The notes beneath the pieces were generated by a model. That model had not been told where the DNA came from, made no database searches, and was given only the letters and a program-made list of their open reading frames with translations. This document shows, piece by piece, positions 8,421-18,176 of a DNA stretch of 24,221 nucleotides (positions are counted from its first letter, which is position 1; each line of letters opens with the position of its first letter). This stretch comes from Candidatus Coatesiibacteriota bacterium. GTDB lineage: Bacteria; RBG-13-66-14; B26-G2. Made by a program: the position numbers and the translations under genes. Location: positions 1 to 24,221 of the forward strand of contig QMNJ01000008.1 of the NCBI GenBank assembly GCA_003647715.1, in the 5' to 3' direction.

Positions 8421-11400
8421 TCATTCCTGGTCTATTCTGTATTCTCCATAGAATGGATTGAGTAGGTATATCTCACGGACCCTCTTACCTGTTGATGCCT
8501 CAATCGCATCCCTGTAGGTGAGCATTTGTTCCTTATAGACATCTTCAGCTCTCTTTTTCCATTCACCCTCCTTGATGCTATCTGTTTTATAATCAACTAT
8601 TATGAGTTCATCGTTATCAATTATTACCAGGTCAATTCTTCCGCTTACTATCTGCTCGTTATCATATTGATAGGTGAAGGGCATCTCCCTTATGAATCTG
8701 GCAGTTTCTCTGTTCCTTTCTATCACCGGCATTGATAGAATTCTTGCCACCATCTCCTTTATATTCTCTCTGGTCTTCTCATCTTCATATTCACAGATTA
8801 ATTCTGTCAGTTCATTTATATTGCTTCCATCTAATTTGACCTTCTCCATAATCTCATGGACAAGACGCCCCACCTCCCGCTTCTTAGGTATGCCTGCCTT
8901 CTCCATCTCCTCATCTGACCTGTATTTCTCAAATTCTTCAATACCTGTTGGTGTCATTAAAGCCATTGAGATAGATTCCTCCCTGTTTAAGAAGGATTGT
9001 CGTTCTTTGACCAGTTCAGACCTCTCTTTTTCATACTCTTCAGTTGGTTCGTTCATTTTCAGTATTTTCATCAGGTCGCTTCTGGGTTCTCTCTCTTTCA
9101 TCTCAAGTTCACAAGGGTCTATATAATAGCAATTGTCCACCACCTTTCCCAAGTGATTGTTTTCATAGACCTCCTGTGGGCTGGGTAATTTATCTTTGAA
9201 ATACTCATACTGACCGCTTAAAACCATATCTTTCTCGGGTGAGGTGATGAGAGGTATTATCAGATAATCCCTTGCTCTTGTGCAGGCAACATAGATGAGC
9301 CGCCTGTTCTCGGCGTCTTCTATAAGCCCTTCCTTTTCAGCCAGGCTATCGTAGCCAGATGTCTTTATTGTTTTAGTGAACTTTACCTCAATTCTCCTGC
9401 CAAGGAAGTCCTTAATAACATTTCCTGGACCACCTCGTGGTTTACCTGAACAGAGTTTGGCAAGTATAACAACAGGGAATTCAAGACCTTTCGCTTGGTG
9501 GATTGTCATCAACTTGACAGTATTCTCGTGTGGGTCATAGAGATTAATGGTTTTCTTCTCATTATCAGCTTTTAAATTATCAATGTGGTTGATAAGAGTT
9601 CTTAAGGTGAATGTGGAATCTTCTGCTCTTTCAATAGCGGTTGATTTAATCAGTTCCATCAAGCTGTTTACCAATCTATCTTTTCTCAATATGGGTGTTC
9701 GCAAGAATAGATTAGTGCTTGCGGTTATTTCATCTATGAGTTCATATATGGGTCTGTTTATGAAGTTTGAGTGAAGGGAGTGAAGTATGTTCAGCGCAAT
9801 AGAGATATGTCCATTGCTATGGATTTCCCTGGTAATATCCGGTTTGCCATGGTGGATATAGTAATCCACAATCTCTTCATCTGATATAGCGAAGAAGGAA
9901 GACCTTAAAGCGCCTAGGACTGCCAGGTCGTCATAAGGGTTTCTTATCGCCTCCAGAATCGTCTTGAGACCCTTTATCTCATGTGTCTCCTCAAGTATGT
10001 GGTCTGCGTTGATGAAGGCGTAAGGAATATTGTAATTAAGCATTGCTTGTTCATAGATAGTGTTTTGGGTATTTGCCATATAAAGAATTGCTATGTCGCC
10101 GTATGATATGCTTCTGACACCATCTTCTGTCCTTATCTTCCAGCCATTAGAAACAATTTTATTTATGGTAGAGGCAATATAGTTTGCTTCAACCTCTCTG
10201 AACTCATCTACACGCTTTAATTCACAAACATCTTCAATTTTCGGTAGCAGAAACACGATTGAAGAATGCTTGATGTGAGTTTCGTCGCTGATATGTGCCC
10301 TGATTGGGGTGTAAGGTGGGTCAATATGTTCATCGCCGGCTTCACCGATAATCTCGCTGAAGGTCTTGTTTACCCAGTTAATGATGGTCGGGGTGGAGCG
10401 AAAGTTTGAGTAGAGCATTTTCTTCTCACCCTGACCAACCAAGATGTCTTCTGCGTGTCTATAAGTTGGCAGGTCAGCCCTACGGAAGTGATAGATTGAT
10501 TGCTTTGGGTCACCTACTATGAATATTGAACCATCCCGCAGTTTTGTGCTCTGCCAATCAGTGCTGTCTCCCGAGCCGGCGATTAGGTATGCAATCTCAA
10601 CCTGGAGAGGGTCCGTATCCTGAAACTCATCTATAAGCAGATACCTGTATTTCTTTCTGAAATAATCCCTAACCTCAGGATTGTTCCGTATCAGGTCTCT
10701 TGCCTTAATCAGAATGTCATCGTAGGTTAGGATTGATAGCTCCCTCTTTCTCTCATAAATCATGTTTATCAGCCGAACAATTGAGAGAAGCAGGCGATTT
10801 GATACCCATGAACACCAAACATTTACCTGGGAATCTATATAGGACTTAGCATCATTGATAGTATTCAAAACGAATTGTTTATCTTTCCAGTTGGGTGCAA
10901 TTCCCAAATTCTGTTTTATTTTGATGTCAAGCAGTGATACAAGGTTATCTTCACATTCCAAGGACTCTACTGCTTCTTTTAGATTGAGGAAGTTCTTGTA
11001 AAGTTTGTCGTCAGTGCTACCCTTCAACTGGTTATTAACTATCTCATCTGTCTCTTCAATTTTTTCTTTGATTAGTGGTATTACTTGCGGTGGTTGTTCT
11101 TCTTCTTCAATTGCCGGTAGAAGGTCCAGTGAGTCAAGGAGTATTTTTAAGGTATTTTTGAGGTTGTCAACACTTAGACCTGTCTTAATCGCCTTTGAAA
11201 GCACTGCGACTTCGTATTCTGATAGAGAGGCGAGCCACCTTCTAAATAATGTGTCTATCTCATCATTCTCTAATTCGCCTATCACCAGTTCGGGGTCCAC
11301 AGATGCCTCAAAGGGTCTCTCTTTCAGCATACTGAGAGCAAATGAATGAATTGTCTTTATGGTCGCTTTGTTGAAATTGATAAGCGCATTTTCAATGTAT

Positions 11401-11663
11401 TCTCTTTCTATTCCTCTTGTGGACTCATCACGAAGTTGCTCAAGTTTCTCCCTTATCCGCCAGGACATCTCCCTTGCCGCCTTCACGGTGAAGGTTATGG
11501 CTGCTATCTCTTCAATGGGAATTCCACTTTTTATTAGTTCAAGGTATCTGTCTATTAATACCGTGGTCTTCCCTGTGCCTGCTCCCGCCTCAAGAGATAT
11601 GTTTACATCAGTTTGATTTTTGGCAAACTCCCTCTCGCTGTGGTCAATTGGTCTGTCGCTCAT
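8421..11663 (-). CDS. addA: AddA-type UvrD/RecB helicase-nuclease subunit
   Basis: A 1080-residue superfamily I helicase fused to a RecB-type nuclease. Helicase motifs are complete: Walker A GAGTGKT (27-33), motif II DEFQD (345-349), motif III VGDPKQSIYHFRRAD (around 384-398), motif V HQAKGLEFPVVIL and motif VI RLIYVACTRARDYL. The C-terminal PD-(D/E)XK nuclease shows its His (GRLVHEIM, H936), Asp (GRIDLV, D1011) and DYK (D1024-K1026). With AddB it would unwind and resect DNA double-strand ends for RecA loading, the Gram-positive/FCB equivalent of RecBCD. It is somewhat shorter than Bacillus AddA (about 1230 aa). The addB gene lies 52 nt upstream on the same strand, the standard B-A order. The start follows an AAGAGAGT purine stretch. 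Confidence 0.92.
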   Translation of the reverse strand: MSDRPIDHSEREFAKNQTDVNISLEAGAGTGKTTVLIDRYLELIKSGIPIEEIAAITFTVKAAREMSWRIREKLEQLRDESTRGIEREYIENALINFNKATIKTIHSFALSMLKERPFEASVDPELVIGELENDEIDTLFRRWLASLSEYEVAVLSKAIKTGLSVDNLKNTLKILLDSLDLLPAIEEEEQPPQVIPLIKEKIEETDEIVNNQLKGSTDDKLYKNFLNLKEAVESLECEDNLVSLLDIKIKQNLGIAPNWKDKQFVLNTINDAKSYIDSQVNVWCSWVSNRLLLSIVRLINMIYERKRELSILTYDDILIKARDLIRNNPEVRDYFRKKYRYLLIDEFQDTDPLQVEIAYLIAGSGDSTDWQSTKLRDGSIFIVGDPKQSIYHFRRADLPTYRHAEDILVGQGEKKMLYSNFRSTPTIINWVNKTFSEIIGEAGDEHIDPPYTPIRAHISDETHIKHSSIVFLLPKIEDVCELKRVDEFREVEANYIASTINKIVSNGWKIRTEDGVRSISYGDIAILYMANTQNTIYEQAMLNYNIPYAFINADHILEETHEIKGLKTILEAIRNPYDDLAVLGALRSSFFAISDEEIVDYYIHHGKPDITREIHSNGHISIALNILHSLHSNFINRPIYELIDEITASTNLFLRTPILRKDRLVNSLMELIKSTAIERAEDSTFTLRTLINHIDNLKADNEKKTINLYDPHENTVKLMTIHQAKGLEFPVVILAKLCSGKPRGGPGNVIKDFLGRRIEVKFTKTIKTSGYDSLAEKEGLIEDAENRRLIYVACTRARDYLIIPLITSPEKDMVLSGQYEYFKDKLPSPQEVYENNHLGKVVDNCYYIDPCELEMKEREPRSDLMKILKMNEPTEEYEKERSELVKERQSFLNREESISMALMTPTGIEEFEKYRSDEEMEKAGIPKKREVGRLVHEIMEKVKLDGSNINELTELICEYEDEKTRENIKEMVARILSMPVIERNRETARFIREMPFTYQYDNEQIVSGRIDLVIIDNDELIIVDYKTDSIKEGEWKKRAEDVYKEQMLTYRDAIEASTGKRVREIYLLNPFYGEYRIDQE

Positions 11664-11715
11664 ATTACTCTCTTATCCACCTCTTTTAATTGCACCGTTT
11701 TTCATTATTGTTTTC

Positions 11716-14700
11716 CTATTCATCTGTTATATGGAAAATCTGCCTTGACACTCTTTCTACAATCTGCTTATAAATCTCTTCATTTTTCTTTATTGTATTG
11801 ACTATATTGTCCCTGAACGGGCATACCTCGCTGTATTCGCAGTATCTACATTTCTCCTTGTCGTCATCATTGACAGGGATAAAGACACCATCTTTCATCA
11901 TATTTATGATATTTTTTAAATCATTTTGGATCTCTTCTCTTGATTTTTCAATATCTCTAAAAGAGATGCAGAATGGTTTAACCGTCTTTGATTTTCTATC
12001 AATAGTTCTGAATTCAAATTTGTGTCTCTGGTAGTCGCTGAAAAATTTACTCGCAAATAGTGTGTAGAAAAAGACCTGAAGACCGTTAGACAGGGTTAAT
12101 GAATTGATGTCATATTTGCGTGGTTGTGTGGTTACTTTGTAGTCAATAAGGCGTAAGACCTCGCCTTTTATGTCTTCATCAATTCTGTCAATCTTGCCTG
12201 AGATATTCACTGATAAACCCTCTGCCATTTCAATTGCTACTGGTTCAGTGGAGATTACATCTTCCCCCTCACCGAGACCGAAGCTCTTCTCAAGGTGGAT
12301 GGGTCTCCAATCCGAGTCCTCAACTATATCATGCGATATGGCTTCCTTAATCAAAGTGTGTAGAGCATCAGTTTCCTCTTCTATGAATGGTCTATAGTCC
12401 TTGGGGATGGTTTTTATAATAACATTCAATCTATCAGTGGTGGTTCTCTGGATAAGGTCGTCAAAACCCGACAGGTCTTTAAGAGACCTGAATTCTTTAT
12501 CATTGATTGCTTCTTCATATATAATCTTTAAGATGTTGTGAATAATGGAACCGATTGTAGGGGGGTCAAGTGTATATCTCTCCTCTGGCTCTCTTAGTGT
12601 TTTAACCCTAAGGACTCTCTTTACCAGAAACGAGAATGGACACAGTGTATAATCCTGAAGCAGGGTTGGGCTTAAACCCGCCTTTGATATGCTGTCCCAT
12701 ATATCTCTTTTTAATGCTGGATTCAGAATCAAGCCGGAGTAGATGTTAAAACATTTGTCCTGATAGAGGTAGAATGCCTGATTTAAGCCCTTTCTGAAGA
12801 AGGGAAATAATTTATCAGAAATCATAGAGGATATTTTCTTAATGTTATTCTCTCTGCTTGCTATGGTGATATATTTTCTGTCTGCCTCTTCTATGTCTAT
12901 GAACTCTCCTCTATATTCAACGCCACAGGGGATAAATTCAAAGAACCTATCGCTCACATTCTCGCCTGTTGTGAGTTCGCTGTATGACGGCTTTCTACCC
13001 TGAAGCGACTGTATCATGCTGGCTATGTAGTAAGAGGGGAATGTCTCGTTTTCGGTGATACCGGTGTACCTCGGATAGGTAAAGTATAATGCCTCTGTTG
13101 CTGAATCTATTGCCATTGATAGGAGGAGTAAATCCTCCTCCGGTAGATTGCTCTTTATAGGCAAATAGCCCTCATATACTTCATTTATTTTCTCTCGTTC
13201 AAAATCCAGAATAAGAGGGTCTTGTTTTCCTGAGGCGGGGAACTTATCCTCTGATAGACCGGGTATGAAGACCACCTTGAATCTCATACCTCTCGCTTCC
13301 ATTGCAGACAGGATGTTTAATCCATCTCTCTGGAACCGTCCGCTTTTTTTCCTTATACCCCCTATTACTTTATGAACCAATCTCTTGAACTGGGACAGTT
13401 TGATTTTCTCACTGAAGAATTCTGACCTGCCTAATGTGTTGTCAAGTTTTTCAACTATTTCAAACTCATTATTGCTGGAGATGTATTTCTTCACTATCTC
13501 AATGAATATTTCAAGGTATTGGGACAGAGTTGATTCTGGGGGGAATCTACCAAGGTCATAAGAAAGGTTTATCACAATCTCCTTGAGTGATTCTGCGGTC
13601 TCTATTACTCTCTTTATGTAGGGTGATTCTTCTGTTATCTGGATGGTCTTGATGAAGTTGTCAAGGTTCTCAATCCATTGCTCTCTGCCCTCAATTATTC
13701 CCGCCTGCATGCTTATCTTATTGAACTGGGTGTATTCAACACCACTCTTGTTGATTATATTCTCATAGGGGATTGGTGCATATTGCAGAAAATCAATTGT
13801 CTTATCTCTTGGAAGTTCTGAACCGATTAAATCCAGCAATAGTAAACTGCTTCTTATTGAACTATGAAATGTTTGATTAACTCCTCCTGGAATGTAATAA
13901 GGTATTTCAGCCCTTTTAAGTGTGCTAATAAGAAGATTTACATAGGGTTCCGGTTTTAGTAATATGACCGCCATCTCATATAGTGGCACACCCTTTTTGG
14001 AAAGAGAAATCACACATCTTGTAATCTCTTCTATCTCCTTTGATGGCAGAAAGCAGGATAAGATTTTTACGGCAGGGGATTCTTCCACCTTCTTTCCTGA
14101 ATCCCAGTTGGTCTGGAATGCACAGAGTGGAGTTGAAGGTTTCTTTACGATAATTCTTTCTTCCTCAAATCCAATCTCCTTAAGTTGGGTTATGGTTTTC
14201 TTGGCGAATTGCATTCTACTGTCTCTGTATGGAAAGAAGATGGTTGTATTGAGCTGGTCAGATAGGTTCTCAATGAAACGCCACTGTATGAAGTTGAAGT
14301 CATAGAGTCCATAGAGGGCTATTATATCTGTCTCCAGGATATCTGATATATTTTTAATATTGCCGGACATTTTAATGAGGTCATCATCTGTGTAAAATTT
14401 ATATGACTCAATAGATTCTCTGAACTGCCTGTAAATGGTTGACAGTTCACCAAGCTTTATTTTTACTGATAATGGCAGGTTAATATTTTCTACATAAGGT
14501 GTCAGGTCATCAACATCTGCCTGAATGAGGTCTCTGAATGTGTTTGTGAGAGCATCTGGGAACCCACCGAACTCCATTACCCCCCTGAAATATCCGGCTT
14601 GGTCTATTCTATTGACAATGCTTATTGCGAGGATATCTTCAAAGAGGGGGGGCATTTCTCTTAGACCGGTTTTTAGGATATAGTCGGTAGTCAGAATTTT

Positions 14701-14907
14701 TGCTATGTCAACAAGCAGGGTGAATCTTACATTTGAGTGAGATGGTATCGCTTTGAGTAATCTGCGTGATAGAAAAAGTGAACAGAGATTTGATGGGGTG
14801 ATGATATAAAGCGGTTCAATACCGTTGTGGTTTCTTACAATGTAAGAGAATAGGGATTCCTCTAAACCATCAGATATACTGCCAATTATTAGTTTCTTTT
14901 CTGTCAT
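11716..14907 (-). CDS. addB: AddB-type subunit with Fe-S cluster nuclease
   Basis: A 1063-residue AddB/RexB-like protein. The N-terminal two thirds resemble an SF1 helicase but have no Walker A (the start reads KLIIGSISDGLEESLF), as in subunits used for Chi scanning rather than ATP-driven unwinding. The C-terminal nuclease has the His (SIIHNIL, H790), Asp (GKIDRID, D907) and DYK (D922-K924) of the PD-(D/E)XK fold. Four cysteines, C756 (LCPFSF) and C1020, C1023 and C1029 (CX2CX5C), match the iron-sulfur staple of Bacillus AddB. It is directly followed by addA. The ATG at 14907 has no clear Shine-Dalgarno. Partner and process are well known from the family: recombinational repair of double-strand breaks. 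Confidence 0.88.
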   Translation of the reverse strand: MTEKKLIIGSISDGLEESLFSYIVRNHNGIEPLYIITPSNLCSLFLSRRLLKAIPSHSNVRFTLLVDIAKILTTDYILKTGLREMPPLFEDILAISIVNRIDQAGYFRGVMEFGGFPDALTNTFRDLIQADVDDLTPYVENINLPLSVKIKLGELSTIYRQFRESIESYKFYTDDDLIKMSGNIKNISDILETDIIALYGLYDFNFIQWRFIENLSDQLNTTIFFPYRDSRMQFAKKTITQLKEIGFEEERIIVKKPSTPLCAFQTNWDSGKKVEESPAVKILSCFLPSKEIEEITRCVISLSKKGVPLYEMAVILLKPEPYVNLLISTLKRAEIPYYIPGGVNQTFHSSIRSSLLLLDLIGSELPRDKTIDFLQYAPIPYENIINKSGVEYTQFNKISMQAGIIEGREQWIENLDNFIKTIQITEESPYIKRVIETAESLKEIVINLSYDLGRFPPESTLSQYLEIFIEIVKKYISSNNEFEIVEKLDNTLGRSEFFSEKIKLSQFKRLVHKVIGGIRKKSGRFQRDGLNILSAMEARGMRFKVVFIPGLSEDKFPASGKQDPLILDFEREKINEVYEGYLPIKSNLPEEDLLLLSMAIDSATEALYFTYPRYTGITENETFPSYYIASMIQSLQGRKPSYSELTTGENVSDRFFEFIPCGVEYRGEFIDIEEADRKYITIASRENNIKKISSMISDKLFPFFRKGLNQAFYLYQDKCFNIYSGLILNPALKRDIWDSISKAGLSPTLLQDYTLCPFSFLVKRVLRVKTLREPEERYTLDPPTIGSIIHNILKIIYEEAINDKEFRSLKDLSGFDDLIQRTTTDRLNVIIKTIPKDYRPFIEEETDALHTLIKEAISHDIVEDSDWRPIHLEKSFGLGEGEDVISTEPVAIEMAEGLSVNISGKIDRIDEDIKGEVLRLIDYKVTTQPRKYDINSLTLSNGLQVFFYTLFASKFFSDYQRHKFEFRTIDRKSKTVKPFCISFRDIEKSREEIQNDLKNIINMMKDGVFIPVNDDDKEKCRYCEYSEVCPFRDNIVNTIKKNEEIYKQIVERVSRQIFHITDE

Positions 14908-14959
14908 TGGAGTAATTGTAAAGTTGAACTTTATCTATTTATTATAAGTATAGATTAAA

Positions 14960-16834
14960 CTAAATGCTCAGACCATTAAAATCTTCACCGTCTATGAACA
15001 ACCTAAAGAACAATTCTAAGGCGGTTAGGTAGCCAATTCGTTTTGTATGCTCCCTTATGCCGTGATTGTGTTCCCATAATAACTTTTTTACACCCTCAGG
15101 GTTGAATATACCTCTATCCTGGCATCTCTTTGACATAAGGGTTTTGGTAATAAAGTCCCTGCAGTTTTTAGAAATAGACATTGCATAGTCAAAGATTCTG
15201 CCATTGCTGTATAATGTCCTTGAGAGAGATTTTGCTCTCTTTCTATTTAGAACTACATCCAGTTTGGCAAATATTCTTTTAGTGAACAGCTCAATCTCTC
15301 CAGATGATGGTTTCAGTCCATACCAGTTGCTCGGTATATTAGCAATATCAGGAATAAGGAGTTTCATTGCCATACGATATAATCTTTTATATGCCCGCTC
15401 TTCGGGTGTTGTGTTTAGCATAAAATCTATAATTTCGTTGTCATAATAAGGGGTTACAATGTTATTAAAGAGGTTCATTCCTGACAGGCTGAACTTTAGA
15501 TACTTTGGCAGATAAGTTGTTTTATAAAAATAGTGCCAGCGATTTAAGTAATGCTCTTGGGGGATATTCAGGAAGTAATCCCGTATCTCTTCCCTTGAAG
15601 ATTCCTTATATTCTTTGAGTTTTGAACCAAATATTTCTTCTCCTATTTCACCATTGAAGTATTTTAACCATCTATGTGAGTAAAAGATGTCAAAATATCT
15701 GTTAATAGAAGTATTCTCAAATTTCCTGGGATTGAGATAATACCCAAATATTACCCTACCTTCCAGTCCATCAAGTATTGTGTCCACCTCTTTAATTTGT
15801 GGACCAATAGAATAGAAGTGTGAGCAGGTTGTATCTACCATCCCCTCTGAAACCCACACCTGCTCTAATGCGTGCTTTGCAATATAATCCTCCTCAAGTT
15901 TGAGATAGTGGTATCTCGCACCTAACCTATCTGCAATCCATTTTGATATCTCAATGTCACCAGGGTGACCGGTGAGATGGTTATATACATCAATTCCCTT
16001 TATCATCTTTGATGCGACACCAGCGATTGTCCTGGAATCCATCCCACCACTCAGGAAAGCTCCTGTATTACATCCATACTTATTAATTATCCTTTCTATT
16101 ACTTTTGTGATTGTATCACTGAGCACCACTGCTTTATCCCTTCTTACTCCACGGGCTTCCTCCTGGTAAACATAGTCATAATAGCGGTATATTCTGGTTG
16201 CCCCGTTCTCAAAAATCAAAAGGCATCCATAAGGTAGCCATTTGATACCTTCAATCAGTGTCCCATCCCCGAAAGGATAGCCGATATTCACAATGTGTCC
16301 AAATGTTTTCTCATCAAGTTTGCGCTCTACTGCACTGTCTTGTAGGATTCCCTTGATTCTTGATGCGAATAGCAATCTGTCCTTTGTAATAGAGTAGAAG
16401 ACATGCCTGTGGCTATGTCTATCCACTGCAATGATAAATCTTTTGTTTTTACCGTCCCAGATGGCGCATGAAAACGGTCCGTTGATATTTCTGGCAAAGT
16501 CAATCCCCTTCTCTCTATATAATTCTATCAATATTCCCATCTGGTCTGATGGGTCTAAATTGCTGTTTTCCAGTTCTTTCATCAGTTCAGTGTTGTTATA
16601 GATTATCCCGCTGAATGCGATGGAAATATCGGATTCCTTCTCACTATATAAGAAACCATTGTTCTTGGAGTTATTCCGATTTACTACTCCCAATCCGATG
16701 TTGTTATTAAAAATTGATTTAGTGATTAAAGGAAAATGATGGGATAGAACCTGCCCCATCTTCTCTAATAGGGCTTCTGATTCTCCCTGCTCTACATCAC
16801 TTCCAGAATTTATAAAACCATATATTCCTATCAT
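14960..16834 (-). CDS. Asparagine-synthetase-like protein lacking the glutaminase cysteine
   Basis: A 624-residue protein with the two-domain layout of AsnB: an Ntn glutamine-amidotransferase-like domain (1 to about 190) and an ATP-pyrophosphatase synthetase domain (about 235-550) with the PP-loop SGGMDS at 262-267. The catalytic cysteine that must be residue 2 (MCGI in AsnB) is isoleucine here (MIGIYG). There is no other start: the frame has no Met back to the stop at 16874-16876. The usual RDxxGxKPLYY segment reads VDRHSHRHVFYS, and the conserved GGDE-type loop of the synthetase domain reads DGLEGRVIFGY (355-365), with Arg360 where the Mg-binding Asp is expected. It may use ammonia, or be a pseudoenzyme or an adenylating enzyme with another substrate. 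It lies 76 nt after a polysaccharide deacetylase gene; AsnB-like proteins in such places can amidate surface sugars. No clear ribosome site is seen. Confidence 0.8.
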   Translation of the reverse strand: MIGIYGFINSGSDVEQGESEALLEKMGQVLSHHFPLITKSIFNNNIGLGVVNRNNSKNNGFLYSEKESDISIAFSGIIYNNTELMKELENSNLDPSDQMGILIELYREKGIDFARNINGPFSCAIWDGKNKRFIIAVDRHSHRHVFYSITKDRLLFASRIKGILQDSAVERKLDEKTFGHIVNIGYPFGDGTLIEGIKWLPYGCLLIFENGATRIYRYYDYVYQEEARGVRRDKAVVLSDTITKVIERIINKYGCNTGAFLSGGMDSRTIAGVASKMIKGIDVYNHLTGHPGDIEISKWIADRLGARYHYLKLEEDYIAKHALEQVWVSEGMVDTTCSHFYSIGPQIKEVDTILDGLEGRVIFGYYLNPRKFENTSINRYFDIFYSHRWLKYFNGEIGEEIFGSKLKEYKESSREEIRDYFLNIPQEHYLNRWHYFYKTTYLPKYLKFSLSGMNLFNNIVTPYYDNEIIDFMLNTTPEERAYKRLYRMAMKLLIPDIANIPSNWYGLKPSSGEIELFTKRIFAKLDVVLNRKRAKSLSRTLYSNGRIFDYAMSISKNCRDFITKTLMSKRCQDRGIFNPEGVKKLLWEHNHGIREHTKRIGYLTALELFFRLFIDGEDFNGLSI

Positions 16835-16910
16835 AAGAAAAGAATTCGCTGTTGTTGCTGATTTGCAATTATTTTAATAAGAAAGAGGTATAAAATATAG
16901 TTAAAACTTA

Positions 16911-18155
16911 TTAGTTACTATTTATATGTTCTTCGCTTTCTAAACTATTCAGTTCTTCAAGTGCTTCAAAGATTGCACTATATGAATCATCTATCGCCTC
17001 TAAATCTTCACAAAAGGTTGGGCATTTCTTAAGTATATATTCACCCTCGCTAGTCATCTCCATATCTGCTATCTCTTCAGTGGAGAAGACCACTTTATCC
17101 GGCGGCATCTTCAGGCGGAGTGCAAAGAGTTCTAAACTGGTTGAAGGATAGACCCCATAGCGTCTGATATGGAGGGGGTCAGAGTTGATAGTCATTGAGC
17201 CAGGTTTGACAGTCACCAGCCCTTCATAACCGAGTTCAATTGCTTTCTTGATTGCGGTCTGATTGTAACTTCCATAAGGCCATGCGAAGGTGCGAACCCT
17301 GACTCCAATCTCCCTTTCAATAATTTCCCTTGACCTCCCTAGTTCATCCTCCAGAAATCTATCATAATTCATATATCCACGGTGTTTCGGGTTAGCCATG
17401 TTGGGATGGCTCAAACTATGACTACCTATCTCTATGCCTTCTCTGTGGAGTTCCCTGAGTTCCTCCCAGGTGAGTGCTCCACTGCCATTGCTAATAAAAT
17501 TTGTATATATAAACAGGGTTGCAGTGAATCCATACTTCTTGAGTATAGGATATGCCCTGGTGAGGAAACTGCGATACCCATCATCTACGGTGATTATAAC
17601 TGGCTTTGCGGGAAGTACCGTTAAGTTTTTGTTATAGACCGCATCTATGTATTCACCAAGGGTAATGGTCTTATAACCATTCTCGTATAAATAGCGCATC
17701 TCCTCCTCAAACTGATGGACTGAAATCTCATAGGGATTTCTGGGTATATCAACGAACCTGTGATACATAAATATGGTTATCTTGAAGTTCTTCATAAGTA
17801 TCTCATCAATCCTGCTTATGGTCATAAATAACTTATCATCTGGCTCCGATTTTAAAAATTGTATGGGGCTTAACTGCAATTTATTGTGCATTGAACCGAT
17901 TTCATAATCAGACAATTCAGATTTTATGAACATCACCTCGTTATCTCTTATCTTTAGATATTGAGTGTCATGAGGGATGGATTCAGAAAATATAATACCC
18001 GGTTTCTCTTTGTAGATTACGGTTTCATATGGAACAGAGAAAGCATTGAGGGGCGTAAGTTCTATTGAGTTTGCAAGCGGAAATATCAGATTGATTATAA
18101 TAAATATAGAGAGTGTTGCATTTCTCACTATATTTGTAGCGATTTTTTGTCTCAT
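16911..18155 (-). CDS. Exported polysaccharide deacetylase (CE4/NodB domain)
   Basis: A 414-residue protein with an N-terminal signal or membrane segment (about residues 12-30, LSIFIIINLIFPLANS). A ~100-residue region I do not recognise follows, then a NodB homology domain from about 137 to 330. CE4 motifs are visible: VDDG with D191-D192 (catalytic base and metal Asp), SHSLSHP with metal His H246 and H250, and AWPYG (291-295). It should remove acetyl groups from N-acetylated polysaccharide or peptidoglycan outside the cytoplasm. The tail after about residue 365 is acidic and of unknown role. It follows the small TPR gene by 21 nt, with a weak AGGA ribosome site, and so is probably the envelope effector gene of the signalling cluster upstream. 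The substrate cannot be told from the sequence. Confidence 0.87.
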   Translation of the reverse strand: MRQKIATNIVRNATLSIFIIINLIFPLANSIELTPLNAFSVPYETVIYKEKPGIIFSESIPHDTQYLKIRDNEVMFIKSELSDYEIGSMHNKLQLSPIQFLKSEPDDKLFMTISRIDEILMKNFKITIFMYHRFVDIPRNPYEISVHQFEEEMRYLYENGYKTITLGEYIDAVYNKNLTVLPAKPVIITVDDGYRSFLTRAYPILKKYGFTATLFIYTNFISNGSGALTWEELRELHREGIEIGSHSLSHPNMANPKHRGYMNYDRFLEDELGRSREIIEREIGVRVRTFAWPYGSYNQTAIKKAIELGYEGLVTVKPGSMTINSDPLHIRRYGVYPSTSLELFALRLKMPPDKVVFSTEEIADMEMTSEGEYILKKCPTFCEDLEAIDDSYSAIFEALEELNSLESEEHINSN

Positions 18156-18176
18156 ATTATATATTCTATCCTACAA

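Noticed and set aside
8674..9126. 150-codon Ser/Ile/Phe-rich open frame on the + strand
   Set aside because: It is antisense to the nuclease part of AddA; the serine and phenylalanine richness is what the complement of Glu/Lys-rich codons gives.
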